The notes under the pieces: generated by a model
Database searches by the model: none
What the model was told of the DNA's origin: nothing
Seen by the model: only the letters and a program-made list of their open reading frames with translations
Program-made: the position numbers and the translations under genes
Shown: in pieces, positions 54,574-64,000 of the stretch
Layout of the letters: every line of letters begins with the position of its first letter
How positions within the stretch are numbered: position 1 is the stretch's first letter
Assembly (NCBI GenBank): GCA_028869255.1
Contig: CP110972.1
Coordinates: forward strand, 1,059,001 to 1,123,000
From: Pseudomonas poae
Lineage (GTDB): Bacteria; Pseudomonadota; Gammaproteobacteria; Pseudomonadales; Pseudomonadaceae
Direction: 5' to 3'
Length of the DNA stretch: 64,000 nucleotides

Positions 54574-55338
54574 ATGGCCACCACCGCCCACACCCAAGTC
54601 GTGCAAAAACAATTCGGCGAGCAAGCCTCGGCCTACCTGAGCAGTGCCGTGCACGCCCAAGGCACCGAATTCGCGCTGCTGCAGGCCGAACTGGCCGGGC
54701 AGGGCAGCGCACGGCTGCTGGACCTGGGTTGCGGTGCAGGTCATGTCAGCTTCCATGTGGCGTCGCTGGTAAAAGAAGTGGTGGCCTACGACCTGTCCCA
54801 GCAGATGCTCGACGTGGTGGCGGCCGCCGCCAGCGACCGTGCCCTGGGCAACATCCGCACCGTACAGGGCGCTGCCGAGCGCCTGCCGTTTGCCGATGGC
54901 GAATTCGACTTCGTGTTCAGCCGCTACTCGGCCCACCACTGGAGCGACCTGGGCCTGGCCCTGCGTGAAGTGCGCCGGGTGCTCAAGCCGGGCGGCGTGG
55001 CGGCGTTCGTCGATGTATTGTCACCGGGCAGCCCGCTGTTGGACACTTACCTGCAAACCGTCGAAGTGCTGCGCGACACCAGCCACGTGCGCGATTATTC
55101 TGCCGCCGAGTGGATGCAGCAGCTCAGCGAGTCCGGTTTGCATGTGCGCACCAGCAGTCGCCAGCGCCTGCGCCTGGAATACACCTCGTGGGTCGAGCGC
55201 ATGCGCACGCCGCAGGCTTTGCGCGCCGCAATCCTTGAGCTGCAAAAGGCGATGGGCCAGGAAGTACGCGATTACTACGAAATTCAAGCCGACGGCACCT
55301 TCAGCACCGACGTGCTGGTGGTGTTCGCCGAGCGCTGA
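54574..55338 (+). CDS. class I SAM-dependent methyltransferase in the leu cluster
   Basis: A 254-residue enzyme from ATG 54574 behind CAAGGAGCCCACC. SAM-binding motif I is RLLDLGCGAGHVSFH; the acidic end of strand 2 is in VVAYDLSQQMLDVV; further blocks are GAAERLPFADGEFDFVFSRY and LREVRRVLKPGGVAAFVDVL. It resembles UbiE/MenG-like small-molecule methyltransferases. It lies between leuD and leuB, as in P. aeruginosa, so the location is old and conserved, yet no role in leucine synthesis is known to me. Substrate unknown. Confidence 0.9.
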   Translation: MATTAHTQVVQKQFGEQASAYLSSAVHAQGTEFALLQAELAGQGSARLLDLGCGAGHVSFHVASLVKEVVAYDLSQQMLDVVAAAASDRALGNIRTVQGAAERLPFADGEFDFVFSRYSAHHWSDLGLALREVRRVLKPGGVAAFVDVLSPGSPLLDTYLQTVEVLRDTSHVRDYSAAEWMQQLSESGLHVRTSSRQRLRLEYTSWVERMRTPQALRAAILELQKAMGQEVRDYYEIQADGTFSTDVLVVFAER

Positions 55339-55391
55339 TTGATTTTTCCCGACCTGCCCACGGGCGGGTCGCTTGATGAAATGAGGAACGC

Positions 55392-56474
<1,083 letters not shown>

Positions 56475-56480
56475 TCTCTC

Positions 56481-56522
56481 GGGCCCGCTTGCAGATGTTG
56501 CTGCAAGGCGGCCCACTTTTTA
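56481..56522 (+). terminator. terminator or attenuator between leuB and asd
   Basis: GGGCCCGCTTGCAG-ATGTTG-CTGCAAGGCGGCCC forms a strong, slightly imperfect stem followed by ACTTTTTAA. Confidence 0.75.
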
Positions 56523-56538
56523 ACAAGGTGTAGTTGCG

Positions 56539-57651
56539 ATGAAACGTGTAGGTCTGATCGGTTGGCGCGGTATGGTCGGTTCCGTGCTCATGCAGCGGAT
56601 GCTGGAAGAGCAGGATTTCGATCTTATTGAGCCGGTGTTTTTCACCACCTCGAACGTGGGTGGCCAAGGGCCGTCCGTGGGCAAGGATATTGCTCCGCTC
56701 AAGGACGCCTACAGCATTGAAGAGCTGAAAACCCTCGATGTGATTCTGACCTGCCAGGGTGGCGACTACACCAGCGAAGTCTTCCCCAAGCTGCGCGAAG
56801 CCGGCTGGCAGGGTTACTGGATCGATGCCGCCTCGAGCCTGCGCATGCAGGACGACGCGGTGATCATCCTCGACCCGGTCAACCGCAAGGTCATCGACCA
56901 GCAGTTGGATGCCGGCACCAAGAACTACGTCGGCGGCAACTGCACCGTCAGCCTGATGCTGATGGGCCTGGGCGGCCTGTTCGAAGCGGGCCTGGTCGAG
57001 TGGATGAGCGCCATGACCTATCAGGCGGCCTCCGGCGCCGGCGCGCAGAACATGCGTGAACTGATCAAGCAGATGGGCGCGACCCATGCCGCGGTTGCCG
57101 ATCAACTGGCGGACCCTGCCAGCGCGATCCTCGACATCGACCGCCGTGTGGCCGAAGCCATGCGCAGCGATGCGTACCCGACCGAGAACTTCGGTGTGCC
57201 ATTGGCCGGCAGCCTGATCCCGTGGATCGACAAAGAGCTGCCGAACGGCCAGAGCCGCGAAGAGTGGAAGGCCCAGGCTGAGACCAACAAGATCCTCGGT
57301 CGCTTCAAGAGCCCGATCCCGGTGGACGGCATTTGCGTGCGCATCGGCGCCATGCGTTGCCACAGCCAGGCGCTGACCATCAAATTGAACAAAGACGTGC
57401 CGATCGCTGATATCGAAGGGCTGATCAGCCAGCACAACCCTTGGGTCAAGCTGGTGCCGAACAACCGTGATATCAGCATGCAGGAGCTGAGCCCGACCAA
57501 GGTCACCGGCACCCTGAATGTGCCGGTTGGTCGTCTGCGCAAGCTGAACATGGGCAGCCAGTTCCTCGGCGCGTTCACGGTTGGCGACCAGCTGCTGTGG
57601 GGCGCGGCTGAGCCGTTGCGTCGCATGCTGCGGATTCTGCTGGAGCGTTGA
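56539..57651 (+). CDS. asd: aspartate-semialdehyde dehydrogenase
   Basis: A 370-residue enzyme from ATG 56539 behind AACAAGGTGTAGTTGCG. NADP binding is in [20 protein letters not shown], the active-site Cys in [13 protein letters not shown] and the catalytic His in [16 protein letters not shown]. It makes aspartate semialdehyde for lysine, methionine, threonine and diaminopimelate. This is the gamma-proteobacterial form. A strong intrinsic terminator follows. Confidence 0.97.
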   Translation: MKRVGLIGWRGMVGSVLMQRMLEEQDFDLIEPVFFTTSNVGGQGPSVGKDIAPLKDAYSIEELKTLDVILTCQGGDYTSEVFPKLREAGWQGYWIDAASSLRMQDDAVIILDPVNRKVIDQQLDAGTKNYVGGNCTVSLMLMGLGGLFEAGLVEWMSAMTYQAASGAGAQNMRELIKQMGATHAAVADQLADPASAILDIDRRVAEAMRSDAYPTENFGVPLAGSLIPWIDKELPNGQSREEWKAQAETNKILGRFKSPIPVDGICVRIGAMRCHSQALTIKLNKDVPIADIEGLISQHNPWVKLVPNNRDISMQELSPTKVTGTLNVPVGRLRKLNMGSQFLGAFTVGDQLLWGAAEPLRRMLRILLER

Positions 57652-57668
57652 TCGCTGCTGGTAGGATG

Positions 57669-57703
57669 AAACCCGCGCTCTGGTGACAGGCGCGGGTTTT
57701 TTG
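57669..57703 (+). terminator. intrinsic terminator of asd
   Basis: AAACCCGCG...CGCGGGTTTTTTG: an 8-bp GC-rich stem with a run of six T, 15 nt after the stop. Confidence 0.9.
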
Positions 57704-57720
57704 TTGCTCTTGAGGGCCTC

Positions 57721-57796
57721 ATCGCAGGCAAGCCAGCTCCCACATTTGGCTGTGTTCACAAATCAAAATGTGGGAGCCGGGCTTGCCCGCGATGGG
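57721..57796. repeat. inverted pair of REP elements
   Basis: ATCGCAGGCAAGCCAGCTCC and AATGTGGGAGCCGGGCTTGC face each other with about 25 bases between. Confidence 0.78.
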
Positions 57797-57889
57797 GCCA
57801 TCAGCCTCACCCCAGGGCCCAGCCCAATTGCCTCACCCCCAACCACCCGGTAAAGTGCCGCTCCCCCCGCAATGCCCGAGGCAGCCCCC

Positions 57890-58900
57890 ATGACCCAGAC
57901 CTTTGAAATCGCCGTGATCGGCGCCACCGGCACCGTCGGTGAAACCCTGGTGCAGATCCTCGAAGAGCTGAGTTTTCCGGTGGGCACTCTGTACCTGTTG
58001 GCCGGTAACAATTCAGCCGGTGCTTCAGTACCCTTTCGCGGCAAGAACGTACGGGTCAAGGAAGTCGACGAATTCGACTTCAGCAAAGTGCAGCTGGCGT
58101 TCTTCGCGGCCGGCCCGGCGGTGACCTTGAGCTTCGCGCCACGCGCCACGGCGGCAGGGTGTTCAGTGATCGACTTGTCGGGCGCCTTGCCTGCCGAGCA
58201 GGCACCTCGCGTGGTGCCGGAAGCCAACGCGCACGTGCTCAAGGGGCTGAAAAACCCTTTCCAGCTCAGCAGCCCAAGCCCCTCCGCTACCAACCTGGCC
58301 GTCGTTCTGGCGCCATTGCGCAACCTGCTGGATATCCAGCGCGTCAGCGTCACCGCCAACCTGGCCGTGTCTGCCCAGGGCCGTGAAGCCGTCAGCGAGC
58401 TGGCCCGGCAAACCGCCGAGCTGTTGAATGTGCGCCCGCTGGAGCCGCAATTTTTTGATCGGCAGATGGCCTTCAATCTGTTGGCCCAAGTCGGCACGCC
58501 GGATACCCAGGGTCATACAGTCCTGGAGAAACGTCTCGTACACGAGCTGCGTGCAGTGCTGGAAACACCTTTACTAAAGATTTCCGCAACTTGCGTTCAA
58601 GCCCCGGTGTTTTTTGGCGATAGCCTGACTGTGTCATTGCAATTGGGCGCGGCGGTCGACCTGGCCGCCGTCAACCGCGCACTTGACGCAGCGCCGGGTA
58701 TCGAGCTGGTGGAAGAGGGTGACTACCCCACTGCGGTGGGCGATGCGGTCGGCCAGGATGTGGTCTACGTCGGCCGAGTGCGTGCGGGCGTGGACGACCC
58801 GGCGGAACTAAATTTGTGGCTGACGTCAGATAACGTACGCAAGGGTGCAGCACTGAATGCTGTGCAGCTGGCGCAGTTGTTGATAAAAGGCCTTGCGTAA
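57890..58900 (+). CDS. Usg-like aspartate-semialdehyde dehydrogenase paralogue, no catalytic Cys
   Basis: A 336-residue paralogue of Asd. ATG 57890 has GAGG 8 nt upstream; the ATG at 57872 lacks one. The N-terminal NADP motif is kept (EIAVIGATGTVGETLVQILE). At the active site, where Asd has NPNCST, this protein reads SPSPSATNL, so the nucleophilic Cys is replaced, apparently by Pro. The C-terminal dimer region is also kept (VAEEGDYPTAV-like, DNVRKGAALNAVQLAQLLI). This matches the Usg group found next to asd in pseudomonads and before truA in E. coli. It is very probably not a dehydrogenase; its role is unknown. Confidence 0.88.
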   Translation: MTQTFEIAVIGATGTVGETLVQILEELSFPVGTLYLLAGNNSAGASVPFRGKNVRVKEVDEFDFSKVQLAFFAAGPAVTLSFAPRATAAGCSVIDLSGALPAEQAPRVVPEANAHVLKGLKNPFQLSSPSPSATNLAVVLAPLRNLLDIQRVSVTANLAVSAQGREAVSELARQTAELLNVRPLEPQFFDRQMAFNLLAQVGTPDTQGHTVLEKRLVHELRAVLETPLLKISATCVQAPVFFGDSLTVSLQLGAAVDLAAVNRALDAAPGIELVEEGDYPTAVGDAVGQDVVYVGRVRAGVDDPAELNLWLTSDNVRKGAALNAVQLAQLLIKGLA

Positions 58901-59061
58901 AAGATACTTGGCGGCAATTTGTAGATTGATTCTAGCCAGGCGCTATGCTTGGCCCGAAGCGAAACAGAAGCGTGTCGGTGACCTATCGGCTCGCCATGCC
59001 TTATGGCAGCGGTTACCAACCTTCTCGCAGGTCGGGGAGTGTTCAGACAAAGGATGAGGCT

Positions 59062-61617
59062 ATGGTTCAAGTTCGCAAACTGGTGTTAGCAATAGCGGCC
59101 GCCTCGGCGCTGACCTCCGGTATGGCGCAGGCGCTGCAGCTGGGGGAAATGACCCTCAAGTCGAAGTTGAACCAGCCGTTGTCGGTGGAAATCGAGTTGC
59201 TTGACGTGGGTGGCCTCACGGCTTCCGAGATCACGCCGAGCCTGGCGTCCGACCAGGCGTTTGTAGACGCAGGCGTGGATCGCCAGGCCTTCCTCAATGA
59301 CCTGACATTTACGCCAGTGGTCAACCCCAGCGGCCGCAGTGTGGTGCGTGTCACCTCCAGCAAGCCACTGCCCGATTCCTACGTACGTTTCCTGCTGCAG
59401 GTGCAATGGCCCAACGGCCGCCTGATGCGTGATTACAGTGTGTTGCTCGACCCGGCCAAGTTCGAACAGCCGGCGCCGACCGCCAGCGCGCCAGCGCCGC
59501 GTTTGAGCGCACCTGCCGGTACCGCGCCAGCTGTCAGCAAGCCCGCACAGCACACCACAACTTCTCGCGATACGTTGTGGGAAATTGCCGAAAAGAATCG
59601 CAACGGTGCGTCGGTTCAGCAAACCATGCTGGCAATTCAGGCGCTCAACCCCGACGCCTTTATCGATGGCAATATCAACCGCTTGAAAACCGGCCAGGTT
59701 CTGCGCCTGCCGGATCGCGTGCAGGCGACCAGCCTGCCGCAACCCCAGGCGATTGCCGAAGTCACCGCGCAAAACGCCGCCTGGCGCCAGGGCCGGCGTA
59801 CGGCGGCCAATCAGCCGGCGGGCAAGCAACAGCTGGACGCCACCAAGCGTACCCAGGCCGGCAATGCACCGGCGAGCACCAATGCCAAAGACAACCTGAG
59901 CCTGGTCTCCGCTGAGGCGGCCAAGAAGGGTGGCAAGGGCAAGGCTGGAGACGGCCAGGCATTGGGCGACAAGCTGGCGATGACCCAGGAACAACTGGAC
60001 ACCACCCGTCGCGACAACGCCGAGCTGAAAAGCCGTGCGGCGGATTTGCAGAGCCAGTTGGACAAACTGCAAAAACTGATTCAACTGAAAAACGATCAAC
60101 TGGCCCGCCTGCAGGCGGAAAAGGCTGACCCGACTGCGCCGGCGACGGCGACGGCCGCGATGCCCGCCCAACTGGCCGCTGAGCCTGCGAGCACTGCGCC
60201 TGCCCCTGCGCCGGATGCTACGCCGACCGCCGCCGCGCCTGAGCCCGAGCCGATCAAGCCGGATGCCGCGCCTGCCACTACCGAAGGCAAATTCAACGAC
60301 CTGCTGACCAACCCGATCATACTGGGTGTGGTCGGCGGTGCGGCTGGGCTGCTGGTGCTGTTGCTCCTGCTGTTGTGGGCGCGTCATCGCAACGCCCGCC
60401 TGGAGGAGGAAAAACACCTGCGCATGGCGCGGGCCCTGGCTGAAGAGCCGGAGTTCAGCTCGAACATCGACCACGACCTGCCGCCGGACAGCTTCGAAGG
60501 GCTGGAAGTACCACCGCCGAGCGTCAAGCTGGCCGCCGCTCCCGCACCGGCTCCAGTGGTTGAACCGGTCGTGGTGGTGCCGACTGTCGCCTCTGTGCTT
60601 GCGCCGCTGGCAGTCGCCGTGGCCCCACAAAACGCCAACGATGCCCTGGCGCAAGCCCAGTCCCATATCGACCGTGGCCACCTGAACCAGGCCGCCGACG
60701 TGCTGGAGCAGGCGATCAAGCATGAGCCCAAGCGCAGCGACCTGCGTTTGAAGCTGATGGAAGTCTACGGCCTGCAAAATGACAAGGACGGCTTCGTCAC
60801 ACAGGAGCGTCAACTGGTGGCCACTGGTGAAAACCACGCCCAGGTCGAACAGCTCAAGGCTCGCTTCCCGGCCATGGCCGTGCTGGCGGCGGGCGTCAGT
60901 GCCGCCGTTGCCGCGGCGGCGCTGGACGCTCAATACGTCAAGGATTTGCTCGAAGACAAGCCGGCCGCAGCCGAGCCGGAAGCCTTCGACACGGATTTCG
61001 ATTTGAGCCTGGACGATCTGGAAGCCGCGTCACCCGCCGTGGTCAAGGACGATCAGCAAACGTTCGAGTCGCTTTTGCAGCAGCAGACTGAAGCCAATGC
61101 GAGCCCGGGTGACGTGTCGGACTTCGACCTGGACTTGCAGTTGGACGCGCCTGCTTCCACGCAATCTGACGATGACTTTCTCTCGGGCCTTGAAGACCAG
61201 ATGAAGGATGTGCCGGCGGTCGAGCCACCGACCCTGACCCCTGCGGCGCCGGAAGATTTCGAGCTGCCGGAGGATTTCGACTTGTCCCTGGCCGATGAGC
61301 CCGAGGCCGCCGTCCAGCCTGACGCCTTTGCGTCCGAGCTGGATGACGTGAATGCCGAACTGGACCGTCTGTCCCAGAGCCTGGAGCACCCGCCCATCGA
61401 GCCGTCCTTCACCGCTGAAGACGCGGCGCTGGGCGCTGATGAGCCGGAATTCGACTTTTTGTCCGGCACCGATGAGGTCGCCACCAAGCTCGATCTGGCC
61501 CAGGCTTACATCGACATGGGCGACATGGATGGGGCGCGGGACATTCTTTCCGAAGTGCTGACCGAAGGTGACGAGGGGCAGCGCGGTGAGGCCAAGGAAA
61601 TGCTCGGGCGCTTGTGA
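59062..61617 (+). CDS. fimV: FimV-type polar hub/peptidoglycan-binding protein
   Basis: An 851-residue protein. ATG 59062 (AAGGATGAGGCT before it) starts a signal peptide (MVQVRKLVLAIAAASALTSG, cut near QA-LQLG). A periplasmic FimV N-domain follows (GEMTLKSKLNQPLSVEIELL), then a LysM domain at about 163-215 (TTSRDTLWEIAEKNRNG), a coiled coil at about 300-350, a membrane helix at about 417-440 (GVVGGAAGLLVLLLLLLWAR), an acidic cytoplasmic linker and a C-terminal TPR cap (KLDLAQAYIDMGDMDGARDI). FimV organises the cell pole, type IV pilus assembly, twitching and cAMP signalling in P. aeruginosa. Position beside truA is conserved. Confidence 0.95.
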   Translation: MVQVRKLVLAIAAASALTSGMAQALQLGEMTLKSKLNQPLSVEIELLDVGGLTASEITPSLASDQAFVDAGVDRQAFLNDLTFTPVVNPSGRSVVRVTSSKPLPDSYVRFLLQVQWPNGRLMRDYSVLLDPAKFEQPAPTASAPAPRLSAPAGTAPAVSKPAQHTTTSRDTLWEIAEKNRNGASVQQTMLAIQALNPDAFIDGNINRLKTGQVLRLPDRVQATSLPQPQAIAEVTAQNAAWRQGRRTAANQPAGKQQLDATKRTQAGNAPASTNAKDNLSLVSAEAAKKGGKGKAGDGQALGDKLAMTQEQLDTTRRDNAELKSRAADLQSQLDKLQKLIQLKNDQLARLQAEKADPTAPATATAAMPAQLAAEPASTAPAPAPDATPTAAAPEPEPIKPDAAPATTEGKFNDLLTNPIILGVVGGAAGLLVLLLLLLWARHRNARLEEEKHLRMARALAEEPEFSSNIDHDLPPDSFEGLEVPPPSVKLAAAPAPAPVVEPVVVVPTVASVLAPLAVAVAPQNANDALAQAQSHIDRGHLNQAADVLEQAIKHEPKRSDLRLKLMEVYGLQNDKDGFVTQERQLVATGENHAQVEQLKARFPAMAVLAAGVSAAVAAAALDAQYVKDLLEDKPAAAEPEAFDTDFDLSLDDLEAASPAVVKDDQQTFESLLQQQTEANASPGDVSDFDLDLQLDAPASTQSDDDFLSGLEDQMKDVPAVEPPTLTPAAPEDFELPEDFDLSLADEPEAAVQPDAFASELDDVNAELDRLSQSLEHPPIEPSFTAEDAALGADEPEFDFLSGTDEVATKLDLAQAYIDMGDMDGARDILSEVLTEGDEGQRGEAKEMLGRL

Positions 61618-61633
61618 GCGCCGCGGCGACCTT

Positions 61634-61724
61634 TTGTGGGCGTCGGGCTTGCCCGCGATGCAGGCGACTCGGTCTGCGGGTAAATCGAGTTGATGCTATC
61701 GCAGGCAAGCCAGCGCCCACACAA
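61634..61724. repeat. inverted pair of REP elements
   Basis: TTTGTGGGCGTCGGGCTTGC at 61633 and the inverted copy ending GCGCCCACACAAA at 61725 can form a long stem between fimV and truA. Confidence 0.75.
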
Positions 61725-61770
61725 ACCGGCATAATGGCCGCCTTTGCGCAACTCATCAGGCTCTCAGTTC

Positions 61771-62625
61771 TTGGCAAATATAGATAACGCGGCCGCCGAA
61801 ATGGCGGCCGCAGGCTTTTACCGCATCGCCCTCGGCGTGGAATACAAAGGCTCGCGCTATCGCGGCTGGCAGCGTCAGGCGTCCGGTGTGCTGACGGTGC
61901 AGGAAACCCTGGAAAACGCTTTGTCGAAGGTCGCCGACTCACCGGTGTCGCTGATGTGCGCCGGGCGTACCGACGCCGGTGTGCACGCCTGTGGCCAGGT
62001 GGTGCATTTCGACACTCAGGCCGAGCGCACCATGAAGGCCTGGGTGATGGGCGCCAACATCAATTTGCCCCATGACGTCAGCGTCACCTGGGCCAAAGTC
62101 ATGCCTGCGCATTTTCATGCGCGCTTCAAGGCCATCGCCCGGCGCTATCGCTACGTGATCTACAACGATCAGATCCGCCCCGCGCACCTTAACCAGGAAA
62201 TCACCTGGAATCATCGTCCGCTGGACGCGGAGCGTATGGCCGAGGCCGCGCAGCACCTGGTGGGCGTGCATGATTTCAGCGCGTTCCGTGCCGGCCAGTG
62301 CCAGGCCAAGTCGCCGATCAAGGAGGTCCATCACCTGCGGGTGACCCGTCACGGCAAGATGATCGTGCTGGATATCCGCGCCGGGGCGTTCCTGCACCAT
62401 ATGGTGCGCAATATTGCAGGCGTGCTGATGACCATCGGCACCGGTGAGCGCCCGGTGGAATGGGCCAGGGAAGTGCTCGAAAGCCGTATTCGCCGCACCG
62501 GCGGTGTCACGGCGCATCCGTTCGGGTTGTACCTGGTGGATGTGGAGTACCGCGACGAGTTCGAATTGCCGGATCGCTTCATGGGTCCACATTTCCTCAC
62601 AGGTTTCAGCGAACTTGGCGGCTGA
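61771..62625 (+). CDS. truA: tRNA pseudouridine(38-40) synthase
   Basis: A 284-residue enzyme if started at TTG 61771; TTG 61744 and ATG 61801 are alternatives, as the ribosome site is weak. The catalytic Asp is in MCAGRTDAGVHACGQVVHF. Other family blocks are YKGSRYRGWQRQ, HFHARFKAIARRYRY, FSAFRAGQCQAKSPIK and FLHHMVRNIAGVLMTIGTGE. It modifies U38-40 in many tRNA anticodon arms. trpF follows after 64 bp. Confidence 0.95.
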   Translation: MANIDNAAAEMAAAGFYRIALGVEYKGSRYRGWQRQASGVLTVQETLENALSKVADSPVSLMCAGRTDAGVHACGQVVHFDTQAERTMKAWVMGANINLPHDVSVTWAKVMPAHFHARFKAIARRYRYVIYNDQIRPAHLNQEITWNHRPLDAERMAEAAQHLVGVHDFSAFRAGQCQAKSPIKEVHHLRVTRHGKMIVLDIRAGAFLHHMVRNIAGVLMTIGTGERPVEWAREVLESRIRRTGGVTAHPFGLYLVDVEYRDEFELPDRFMGPHFLTGFSELGG

Positions 62626-62689
62626 CGCCTGGAAAAGCTTTTGTTACCATCCGGGACTTTCTCGGTTCAACCCCTGAGGTTTCTACGAT

Positions 62690-63322
62690 ATGTCTGCCGT
62701 TCGCAGCAAGATTTGCGGGATTACCCGCATAGAAGACGCGCTGGCGGCAGTCGAGGCGGGGGCGGACGCCATCGGTTTTGTGTTTTATGCCAGGAGCCCG
62801 CGAGCGGTGAACGTGTTGCAGGCGCGGGCGATCATTGCCGCGTTGCCGCCGTTCGTGACCACTGTGGGTCTGTTCGTCAATGCCAGCCGTTGCGAACTCA
62901 ACGAGACCCTGGATGCCGTACCCCTGGATGTGCTGCAGTTTCACGGCGATGAAACCCCGGATGAGTGCGAAAGCTACCAGCGCCCGTATATCAAGGCGCT
63001 GCGGGTCAAGGCCGGCGACGACATCGCCGGCGCCTGCGCTGCCTACACCGGCGCACGCGGGATCCTGCTGGACACCTATGTCGAAGGTGTACCCGGCGGG
63101 ACTGGCGAAGCATTCGACTGGTCGCTGATTCCCGAGGGGCTGAGCAAGCCGATCATCCTGGCCGGGGGGCTCAACCCCGTTAATGTTGCGGCGGCCATCC
63201 AGCAGGTTCGGCCGTACGCAGTGGATGTCAGTGGCGGGGTGGAACAGGGCAAGGGCATCAAGGATCACGGCAAGATTCGCGCATTCATGCAGGCTGTGCG
63301 TAACAGCAGTGGCGGGATGTGA
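62690..63322 (+). CDS. trpF: phosphoribosylanthranilate isomerase
   Basis: A 210-residue TIM barrel from ATG 62690. The catalytic Cys is in [15 protein letters not shown], the catalytic Asp in [16 protein letters not shown], and phosphate binding lies in [11 protein letters not shown] and [12 protein letters not shown]. It performs the Amadori rearrangement in tryptophan synthesis. In pseudomonads trpF stands apart from trpBA and sits upstream of accD and folC, as here. Confidence 0.97.
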   Translation: MSAVRSKICGITRIEDALAAVEAGADAIGFVFYARSPRAVNVLQARAIIAALPPFVTTVGLFVNASRCELNETLDAVPLDVLQFHGDETPDECESYQRPYIKALRVKAGDDIAGACAAYTGARGILLDTYVEGVPGGTGEAFDWSLIPEGLSKPIILAGGLNPVNVAAAIQQVRPYAVDVSGGVEQGKGIKDHGKIRAFMQAVRNSSGGM

Positions 63323-63568
63323 CGGCTGGCAGTCTGCCGCCGTCCATAACTACCACTGTGTAAAACAGCACCGGCGCCGCCTGCGGGAGGCCCGGAAATG
63401 AAGTGGCAACCCTGCACTGGCAGGTTGTCTGGAAGGCTGAGGAGGCATGCGGGAAAAGGCCGGTCGAACGTCTGACCCCGTCCAGCATGCGTCATCGCCA
63501 CATATGAATTTAGCTCAAGGGCATACGCGGGGCTGAGTTCAAGCCACCGGTACTGGAGAAAGAAAGCA

Positions 63569-64000
63569 TGAGCAACTGGTTAGTAGACAAACTGATCCCT
63601 TCGATCATGCGTTCCGAGGTGAAAAAAAGCTCGGTTCCTGAAGGTCTGTGGCACAAGTGCCCATCCTGCGACGCGGTGCTCTACCGCCCCGAGCTGGAAA
63701 AGACCCTGGATGTTTGCCCCAAGTGCAACCACCACATGCGCATCGGCGCCCGCGCCCGCATCGATATCTTCCTGGATGCCGACGGCCGCAATGAACTGGG
63801 TGCTGATCTTGAGCCGGTTGACCGTCTCAAGTTCCGCGATGGCAAGAAGTACAAGGACCGCCTGACCGCTGCCCAGAAGCAGACCGGTGAGAAGGACGCG
63901 CTGATTTCCGTCAGCGGCAAGCTGCTGGGCATGCCGGTGGTGGTGTCGGCGTTTGAGTTCTCCTTCATGGGCGGCTCCATGGGTGCCATCGTCGGCGAGC
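63569..64000 (+). CDS. accD: acetyl-CoA carboxylase carboxyltransferase beta subunit, 5' part
   Basis: The first 144 codons; the gene runs off the right edge. ATG 63569 has GGAGAAAGAAAGC before it. The N-terminal Cys4 zinc ribbon is seen in [15 protein letters not shown] and [14 protein letters not shown], followed by the start of the carboxyltransferase fold ([16 protein letters not shown]). With AccA it transfers carboxyl from biotin to acetyl-CoA, the first step of fatty acid synthesis. The 246-bp gap from trpF (63323-63568) holds no gene that I can support. Confidence 0.96.

Noticed and set aside
59086..60933. 615-codon open frame on the minus strand
   Set aside because: Antisense to fimV; the product is Arg/Gln-rich shadow sequence.

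Overview
The window looks like the chromosome of a Pseudomonas of the fluorescens group. It is GC-rich. Its core gene order (tyrB / uvrB / gltX / Ala and Glu tRNAs / TetR / hydrolase / thioesterase / dusC, then LysR / leuC / leuD / methyltransferase / leuB / asd / usg-like / fimV / truA / trpF / accD) matches the order I recall from P. aeruginosa. The intergenic gaps carry many copies of the short TGTGGGAGC..GGGCTTGC REP element typical of fluorescent pseudomonads.

Layout. 1-3.4 kb: 3' end of an argE-like gene, a sulfur-scavenging pair (flavin monooxygenase/acyl-CoA dehydrogenase-like gene, frameshifted, divergent from an SsuA-like binding protein) and a RelE/HigA-type toxin-antitoxin pair. 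3.4-7.2 kb: glucarate catabolism (gudD, gudP, divergent FadR-type regulator, frameshifted). 7.2-19.4 kb: mixed housekeeping and transport genes (TrmK-like methyltransferase, chemoreceptor, lactonase-like propeller, OPT transporter, GST, MFS, LysR/LysE pair). 19.4-22.8 kb: a lower-GC accessory patch with a lipoprotein, a decayed stretch, a HEPN-like protein and small orphans. 22.8-26.3 kb: nucleotidyltransferase, TspO, esterase, lipoprotein, GNAT. 26.4-29.4 kb: a corrinoid-type ABC importer operon preceded by a clear cobalamin riboswitch. 29.5-31.7 kb: three lipoproteins. 31.7-34.4 kb: succinate-semialdehyde dehydrogenase with its divergent LysR regulator. 34.5-43.5 kb: conserved core. 43.5-48.0 kb: a three-gene accessory cassette. 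48-52.2 kb: a five-PAS GGDEF/EAL protein and a LysR regulator. 52.3-64 kb: leucine, aspartate-family and tryptophan biosynthesis, FimV, TruA and the start of accD.

The strongest candidate for something undescribed is the 43.9-48.0 kb cassette. A near-consensus HrpL-type promoter (GGAACT-N15-CCACGAA) lies about 100 nt before three genes. The first encodes a protein with eight tandem 16-residue Pro-rich repeats. The other two encode proteins with a calpain/papain-like QGxxGNC...GH/RHS signature; the third gene carries two such domains, and the N-terminal one has lost the cysteine. I infer that these are type III secretion substrates or associated proteins.

Six otherwise normal genes carry single-base indels, mostly in short homopolymers: the acyl-CoA dehydrogenase-like gene, the gudP-adjacent GntR gene, the lactonase-like gene, the corrinoid permease gene, uvrB and leuD. 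leuD also has an in-frame TAG. In each case the reading frame and the family's normal length are restored by one base. This looks more like sequencing or assembly error than real decay, but it must be checked, because taken literally it would make the strain UvrB-altered and a leucine auxotroph.
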